A stretch of 11,186 nucleotides of DNA from positions 1-11,186 of the forward strand of contig JALSHM010000408.1 in the NCBI GenBank assembly GCA_026982235.1. Direction: 5' to 3'. The notes beneath the pieces were generated by a model. That model was not told the origin of the DNA. It was given only the letters and a program-made list of their open reading frames with translations, and made no database searches. Source of the DNA: Robiginitomaculum sp. (lineage in GTDB: Bacteria > Pseudomonadota > Alphaproteobacteria > Caulobacterales > Maricaulaceae). The position numbers were made by a program, and so were the translations under genes. Positions within the stretch are counted from its first letter, which is position 1; each line of letters opens with the position of its first letter. This document shows positions 7,495 through 11,186 of the stretch, piece by piece.

Positions 7495-8421
7495 TTATGC
7501 ATCACCTAAAGTCGCAGCCACTTCTGCGGCAAAATCCTCGACTTTTTTCTCGATACCTTCACCGAGCTGCATACGTACAAAACCAGTCATTTCGATTGCA
7601 GTTCCCATAGATTTAGCTTCGTCCGCAATAACCTGAGAAACTGAGCGATCCGGATCCATAACAAACATCTGATTGAGAAGCACAGACTCTTTAAAGAATT
7701 TCTGCATGCGACCATCAACCATTTTCTCGATAATAGATTCAGGCTTGCCAGAAGCAAGCGCTTCAGCAGACAATAAATCGCGTTCTTTCTGAACAACAGC
7801 AGGATCCATGTCTTCCACGCTCAAGGAAAGTGGCGACGTCGCAGCAACATGCATGGCCAATTTGCGCCCAAGGGCGGTTAATGCCTCTGCGTCACCATCT
7901 GATTCCAGTGCAATGAGTACGCCGATTTTACCAAGATTGTCCGCAACGCTATTATGCAGATACCCGGCAACGACGCCCGATTTCACACTCAGCTCTTCAG
8001 TACGGCGCAAATTCATATTCTCGCCAATCTTTGCAATCAGGTCAGTGATAGACGTCGCAACATCTTTACCACCAGACATGTTTTTCGCTGCCAGTGTCGG
8101 CAAATCACCATTTGCGCCAACGGCTAGACCCGCAATTTCGCGTACCATGCTTTGAAACTCTTCATTTAGCGCTACAAAATCAGTTTCCGAATTGACTTCC
8201 ACCAAAGCAGAGGTCGTGCCGTCTTGGCCGAGACCAATTAGGCCTTCCGATGCGATACGGCCAGACTTCTTGCTTGCCTTAGCAATCCCTTTTTCGCGCA
8301 ACCAATCAGCTGCGTCCTCAATATTACCATCGGTAGCCATGAGGGCTTTTTTGCAGTCCATCATGCCTGCAGATGTTTTTTCGCGCAGTTCTTTGACCAG
8401 CGCGGCTGTAATAGTAGCCAT
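7495..8421 (-). CDS. tsf: Translation elongation factor EF-Ts
   Basis: EF-Ts is the guanine nucleotide exchange factor that reloads EF-Tu with GTP. The chosen start at 8421 gives 308 aa beginning MATITAALVKELREKT, as in the family. The reading frame extends 11 codons further up, but that start has no ribosome binding site, while the chosen one has GGAGAG (8426-8431) 4 nt upstream. The N-terminal UBA-like domain spans about 1-55 (SAGMMDCKKAL, then WLREKGI). The TDFV motif that contacts EF-Tu is at 80-83. The core repeats include YLHNSVADNLGKIGVLIALE (154-173) and AMHVAATSP (189-197). The C-terminal module ends with FVRMQLGEGIEKK. It follows rpsB by 112 nt, the usual partner, and that gap contains two possible RNA hairpins. 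Confidence 0.97.
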   Translation of the reverse strand: MATITAALVKELREKTSAGMMDCKKALMATDGNIEDAADWLREKGIAKASKKSGRIASEGLIGLGQDGTTSALVEVNSETDFVALNEEFQSMVREIAGLAVGANGDLPTLAAKNMSGGKDVATSITDLIAKIGENMNLRRTEELSVKSGVVAGYLHNSVADNLGKIGVLIALESDGDAEALTALGRKLAMHVAATSPLSLSVEDMDPAVVQKERDLLSAEALASGKPESIIEKMVDGRMQKFFKESVLLNQMFVMDPDRSVSQVIADEAKSMGTAIEMTGFVRMQLGEGIEKKVEDFAAEVAATLGDA

Positions 8422-8425
8422 TATA

Positions 8426-8451
8426 CTCTCCGTATATTGTGTGTTATACGG
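8426..8451 (-). promoter_or_regulatory. tsf ribosome binding site with an overlapping hairpin
   Basis: The tsf Shine-Dalgarno sequence GGAGAG (8426-8431) decides the start codon at 8421. A perfect 7-bp inverted repeat, CCGTATA (8445-8451) and TATACGG (8430-8436) with an 8-nt loop, ends inside it: the last two stem bases are the first two G residues of GGAG. Folding would partly hide the site. The stem is A/U-rich in the middle, so it may be only marginally stable. Confidence 0.5.
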
Positions 8452-8479
8452 CAAAAATGGTGATCTCTGCCGTGATTTT

Positions 8480-8506
8480 AAGCGCCGCGAATCATACGCG
8501 GCACCT
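8480..8506 (-). other. GC-rich hairpin in the rpsB-tsf gap
   Basis: On the minus strand GTGCCGCG (8497-8504) pairs with CGCGGCGC (8482-8489), with one G-U pair and a 7-nt loop. Two further pairs (A-U, G-U) can extend it to 10 bp. The downstream bases are UUAAAAUCACGG, not a U-run, so it is unlikely to be an intrinsic terminator. It lies 27 nt after the rpsB stop. An RNA processing or stability role is possible. The loop edge contains GAATC, a GANTC site of the kind methylated by CcrM in many Alphaproteobacteria. Confidence 0.45.
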
Positions 8507-8533
8507 TATGCTTAGATTGTCATACCCAGACCG

Positions 8534-9649
8534 TTATGCTCTGGCAGCGTCGCTTTTGGCGCGCGGCGCTTTACCAGATGCTAACTCTTTTGCTTGCTCG
8601 ACCCATTCGCCCGCAGCAAATTTACCTTTAAGCTCAAGCTTTTCTTCCAAAGCTTCTATGGCAGCATCATCAAGCGCAATGATTGCAGCATATGTGTTAA
8701 TACCCTCGCTTTCGAGCTTTTTCTTAAAGACCGGGCCAATGCCGTCGATTAAAGAAATGTCATCAGTTGCTTTTTCGTCTTTGGCGGGCGCAGGTGATTC
8801 CACCTTAGCTGCTGGCTTTTCAGCTTTGGGAGCTTCTTCTTTAACGGGTGCAGGCGCAACCTCCGCAGCAGGAGCAGGAGCTTCAACTGGTGCTTCAGCT
8901 GCGAGCGTTGCTTCAACAGGATTTTCCGCCGCGCCAATATCAACGCCAGCTGCAATAGCGCCTTCTGTCATACCGTCTAAAACCGCATCTGCCATCAAAT
9001 CACAAAACAGCGAGATAGATCGCACGGCATCATCATTACCCGGGATAGGCATATCAACATCATCTGGATTACAGTTACTATCCAATAAGGCAATCACGGG
9101 AATACCAAGTTTACGGGCTTCCTTGATGGCAATAGTCTCTTTGGTGGTGTCGATTACGAACATCAAGTTCGGGATTTTACCCATGTCTTTAATGCCGCCA
9201 AGAGCGCGGTCTAATTTGTCTTTTTCGCGGGTCAGTTTCAAAAGCTCTTTTTTGGTCAGGCCCGACTGCTCTACATTTTCCATCATGCTTTCAAGATCAC
9301 GCAAACGCGCGATAGAATTGGAAATAGTTTGCCAATTGGTCAACATACCGCCGAGCCAGCGGTGGTTCACATAATATTGCGCGCAACGTGTAGCCGATTC
9401 TTTCACCGCTTCAGACGCCTGGCGCTTGGTGCCAACGAATAAAATACGTCCACCACCCGCAGCAACATCACGCATTTTCACCATAGCTTGGTGCAAAAGT
9501 GGCACGGTTTGCGACAAATCGAGAATATGAATATTGGAACGTTCACCAAAGATATATGGTGCCATTTTTGGGTTCCAACGATGTGTTTGATGTCCAAAGT
9601 GGACGCCTGCTTCTAGTAGCTGGCGCATGGAAAATTCTGGTAGTGCCAC
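8534..9649 (-). CDS. rpsB: 30S ribosomal protein S2 with C-terminal helix-hairpin-helix extension
   Basis: S2 binds the back of the 30S subunit near S1. The start is the GTG at 9649, giving 371 aa from [20 protein letters not shown], because a perfect ribosome binding site AAGGAG lies 7 nt upstream. The frame runs 22 codons further up without such a site. The S2 core covers residues 1 to about 242 and is complete ([20 protein letters not shown] at 21-40, FVGTKRQA at 71-78, [11 protein letters not shown] at 96-106, then [20 protein letters not shown] from 183). E. coli S2 ends at about this point (241 aa). An Ala/Pro/Glu/Lys-rich linker (243-296) leads to a compact domain at 297-357 with [20 protein letters not shown] and [12 protein letters not shown] read it as a helix-hairpin-helix domain resembling the tails of alphaproteobacterial L21 and NuoE. 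The tail's job is unknown; nucleic-acid binding is a guess. Confidence 0.96.
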   Translation of the reverse strand: MALPEFSMRQLLEAGVHFGHQTHRWNPKMAPYIFGERSNIHILDLSQTVPLLHQAMVKMRDVAAGGGRILFVGTKRQASEAVKESATRCAQYYVNHRWLGGMLTNWQTISNSIARLRDLESMMENVEQSGLTKKELLKLTREKDKLDRALGGIKDMGKIPNLMFVIDTTKETIAIKEARKLGIPVIALLDSNCNPDDVDMPIPGNDDAVRSISLFCDLMADAVLDGMTEGAIAAGVDIGAAENPVEATLAAEAPVEAPAPAAEVAPAPVKEEAPKAEKPAAKVESPAPAKDEKATDDISLIDGIGPVFKKKLESEGINTYAAIIALDDAAIEALEEKLELKGKFAAGEWVEQAKELASGKAPRAKSDAARA

Positions 9650-9656
9650 GGTATAT

Positions 9657-9662
9657 CTCCTT
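9657..9662 (-). promoter_or_regulatory. rpsB ribosome binding site, fixes the GTG start
   Basis: AAGGAG on the minus strand sits 7 nt before the GTG at 9647-9649. No in-frame ATG nearby is as well placed: the next, at residue 8 of the protein, would remove conserved N-terminal S2 residues. A GTG start may lower or tune S2 output. Confidence 0.85.
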
Positions 9663-9663
9663 A

Positions 9664-9757
9664 TCCGGTTAGGCGTCGAACGGGGTTGAGAAAGCAGCAG
9701 AATTACCGCTTTCACCGGAAAGACTAATTACATGCGTGCAATAGCCATATCCCGTTC
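9664..9757 (-). promoter_or_regulatory. Structured rpsB 5' leader, possible pseudoknot
   Basis: Three perfect stems can be drawn in the minus-strand RNA. P1: GAACGGG (9751-9757) with CCCGTTC (9678-9684), 7 bp. P2: TCCGGT (9714-9719) with ACCGGA (9664-9669), 6 bp. P3: GAAAGC (9708-9713) with GCTTTC (9690-9695), 6 bp with a 12-nt loop. P3 nests inside both, while P1 and P2 cross, which is pseudoknot topology. The 3' arm of P2 ends 1 nt before the Shine-Dalgarno AAGGAG. In E. coli, S2 represses its own operon through the rpsB leader, so autoregulation is a natural idea here. No consensus was compared, and short complementary pieces can arise by chance. Confidence 0.4.
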
Positions 9758-9772
9758 TGTGAATTTGGCCGC

Positions 9773-9800
9773 TATATAGCAGGAAAAATTGGTGTGGCAA
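9773..9800 (-). promoter_or_regulatory. Candidate promoter of the rpsB-tsf operon
   Basis: A -35-like TTGCCA (9795-9800, five of six matches to TTGACA), a 16-nt spacer, and a -10-like TATATA (9773-9778, four of six) preceded by TGC, as in an extended -10 element. Transcription would start near 9766 and give a leader of about 117 nt, beginning just before the first arm of the predicted leader structure. It lies in the gap after dnaE, where a strong ribosomal-protein promoter is expected. No terminator for dnaE is visible before it. Confidence 0.55.
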
Positions 9801-9815
9801 GTGGTAATTTCAGCC

Positions 9816-11186
9816 TTAAAATTCGCTAATTTTCTCCACGCCCGGCACCGCTTTCAACGCAGCTTGGAAGCTTTCGTCCAGACCGTATTGCCCTGGGAGC
9901 TTCAAGGCGATTTCGCGGGCGTCTTCTATGGGTACAATGATATGCATTTTTCCCTTTGCCTTCATAGGGGCAGCTTCCAAACCTGCTATACAACGCTTAA
10001 GCGCCTCTAGCGTTTCTGCATTGCGAATATAAATATCAAGACCGCGTATTTTCAGCGCCCCAGCTTGGCCGTCTTTGCCCCCGCCACCTGAAAGAGGCTT
10101 AACCGAATTAACTGTCATACTCAACTCGCCATCGCGCATATCCAGCTTGACTTGCAATTCCAGCAATGCGCCAGCTTGCAAAACATCCCGATGGCGCACC
10201 AATAGCTCTTCGCCAACAAAGACCTCATATTCCCCACTCGGGTCGGAAAGGTTGAGATAGGCAAAGCGCTTCTTAGTGCGCTGGGACACGCGCTCTTGAC
10301 GTTTATGCAACACGCCCGCCATGCGCACCGCCCTCTGGCCGCGCCCATAAGCTTCATCTGCTTCATCAATTTGCAGGAATTTACGCTTTTTGAGGTTCTC
10401 GGCCTGATCTTCCAATGGATGGCCGCTGAGATAATAACCCGCTGCAGCCAATTCTTGCTCCAAAGTTTCCACGCCCCCCCATGGCTCAACAATAGGCAGT
10501 TCCGGCTCCGCCATGGTTTCCTCGACATCACCAAATAAACTCACCTGTGCCGAATTGCGCTCTTGTGCGGCGCGGGCACCGATAGACAATAATACCGCTG
10601 CAGAGGCATATGCCCGGGCACGATTAGGTTCAAGGCAATCAAATGCGCCCGCCTTTGCCAAGTTTTCATAGGCACGTTTATTGACAATTCGCGCATCAAC
10701 ACGGCGGGCGAAGTCAAACATATCAAGGAATGCCCCACCCTCTTCGCGCACCATGACTAAATGGCGCATAGCCTCGACTCCTACATTTTTAATGGCACCA
10801 AGGGCGTAAAGAATTTTGCCGTCTGCAACTTCGAAATCCGCACCACTACGGTTGACGCAGGGCGGCGCGACCTCCACTTTCATTTGTTTGGCTTCACGGG
10901 CAAATAGCGCCAATTTATCTACATTACTGATGTCGAGGCTCATGGACGCCGCCAAAAATTCCACCGGATGATGGGCTTTTAGATAGGCCGTACGATAGGA
11001 AATCATGGCATAGGCGGCGGCGTGAGATTTGTTGAAACCATAGCCAGCAAATTCATTGACCAGATTAAATATCTGCTTAGCGAGAGAGCTTTTAACGCCA
11101 TTTTCAGCCGCCCCGTCCACAAAGCGCGATTCTTGACGCGCCATTTCCTCTTTGTCTTTCTTGCCCATAGCCCGGCGCAAGACATC
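9816..11186 (-). CDS. dnaE: DNA polymerase III alpha subunit, C-terminal part (5' end beyond window)
   Basis: This is the end of the replicative polymerase catalytic subunit: 456 residues before the TAA, of roughly 1150 in the full protein. The frame is open to the right edge. The first visible part (to about 95) is the end of the polymerase fingers region, with FAGYGFNKSHAAAYAMISY and AYLKAHHPVEFLAA, typical of the C-family. Tandem helix-hairpin-helix motifs follow around 110-190 (ALGAIKNVGVEAM, then LAKAGAFDCL). QVSLF at visible residues 214-218 (10533-10547) matches the internal beta-clamp-binding motif (QxxLF). An OB-fold spans about 285-365 (VRMAGVLHKRQERVS, then YLNLSDPSGEYEVFV), followed by the short C-terminal tail region that in E. 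coli contacts tau. The catalytic palm lies outside the window. dnaE ends 166 nt before rpsB and is probably a separate transcription unit. Confidence 0.96.
   Translation of the reverse strand, partial: DVLRRAMGKKDKEEMARQESRFVDGAAENGVKSSLAKQIFNLVNEFAGYGFNKSHAAAYAMISYRTAYLKAHHPVEFLAASMSLDISNVDKLALFAREAKQMKVEVAPPCVNRSGADFEVADGKILYALGAIKNVGVEAMRHLVMVREEGGAFLDMFDFARRVDARIVNKRAYENLAKAGAFDCLEPNRARAYASAAVLLSIGARAAQERNSAQVSLFGDVEETMAEPELPIVEPWGGVETLEQELAAAGYYLSGHPLEDQAENLKKRKFLQIDEADEAYGRGQRAVRMAGVLHKRQERVSQRTKKRFAYLNLSDPSGEYEVFVGEELLVRHRDVLQAGALLELQVKLDMRDGELSMTVNSVKPLSGGGGKDGQAGALKIRGLDIYIRNAETLEALKRCIAGLEAAPMKAKGKMHIIVPIEDAREIALKLPGQYGLDESFQAALKAVPGVEKISEF

Noticed and set aside
8422..8533. A separate promoter for tsf
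   Set aside because: A TATAAC near 8443-8448 resembles a -10 element, but no acceptable -35 sequence lies 16-18 nt upstream.
8439..9374. A 311-codon open frame on the plus strand opposite rpsB, rich in Ser, Ala and Gly
   Set aside because: It is the antisense shadow of the Ala/Pro/Glu-rich S2 tail and core. The forward gene is certain, and the antisense protein has no recognisable motif and no ribosome binding site that I can support.
9647..9662. The rpsB ribosome binding region AAGGAGATATACC resembles that of common expression vectors
   Set aside because: The flanking sequence is continuous with native dnaE and rpsB, the start is GTG, and no other vector sequence is present. It is a strong natural Shine-Dalgarno sequence and the likeness is coincidence.
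9800..9818. A CtrA-like box (TTAA, 7 nt, TTAA) at the dnaE stop
   Set aside because: The second half reads ATTA at the right spacing, or TTAC at the wrong spacing, so it does not match the consensus.

Overview
The window is a compact, one-directional block of housekeeping genes from an alphaproteobacterium. All ten genes read on the minus strand, so transcription runs from the right edge (11186) to the left edge (1). The order in the direction of transcription is dnaE (3' part only), rpsB, tsf, pyrH, frr, uppS, cdsA, dxr, rseP, bamA (5' part only). Placing uppS and cdsA before dxr, and having dnaE directly upstream of rpsB, fits Alphaproteobacteria better than the enteric order. The protein sequences agree: RseP has a single PDZ domain and about 400 residues, and ribosomal protein S2 carries a helix-hairpin-helix tail like those on some other alphaproteobacterial proteins. 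Base composition is moderate by eye, clearly below that of high-GC relatives such as Caulobacter. I cannot name the genus.

Right part (9650-11186): the C-terminal third of the replicative DNA polymerase III alpha subunit, then a 166-base gap. The gap holds a good candidate sigma-70-type promoter and a leader of about 117 nt that can form three perfect stems, two of them crossing as in a pseudoknot. The stem nearest the gene ends one base before the rpsB ribosome binding site.

Middle part (6593-9649): rpsB (GTG start), tsf, pyrH and frr supply the translation machinery plus UMP kinase. The rpsB-tsf gap (112 nt) has a GC-rich hairpin and a second hairpin touching the tsf ribosome binding site. 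The tsf-pyrH gap (124 nt) has two tandem hairpins, one terminator-like, and a possible promoter for the downstream genes.

Left part (1-6592): frr, uppS, cdsA, dxr, rseP and bamA are packed with gaps of 0 to 10 nt and probably form one transcript. Together they join isoprenoid supply (Dxr), undecaprenyl carrier synthesis (UppS), CDP-diacylglycerol for phospholipids (CdsA), intramembrane proteolysis (RseP) and outer-membrane protein insertion (BamA): an envelope-building cluster tied to translation genes.

I found no mobile elements, CRISPR arrays, tRNA or rRNA genes, or broken genes, and no gene-free stretch over 300 bases. The coding content is ordinary. What deserves a second look is mostly RNA structure in the gaps and the fused tail of S2.
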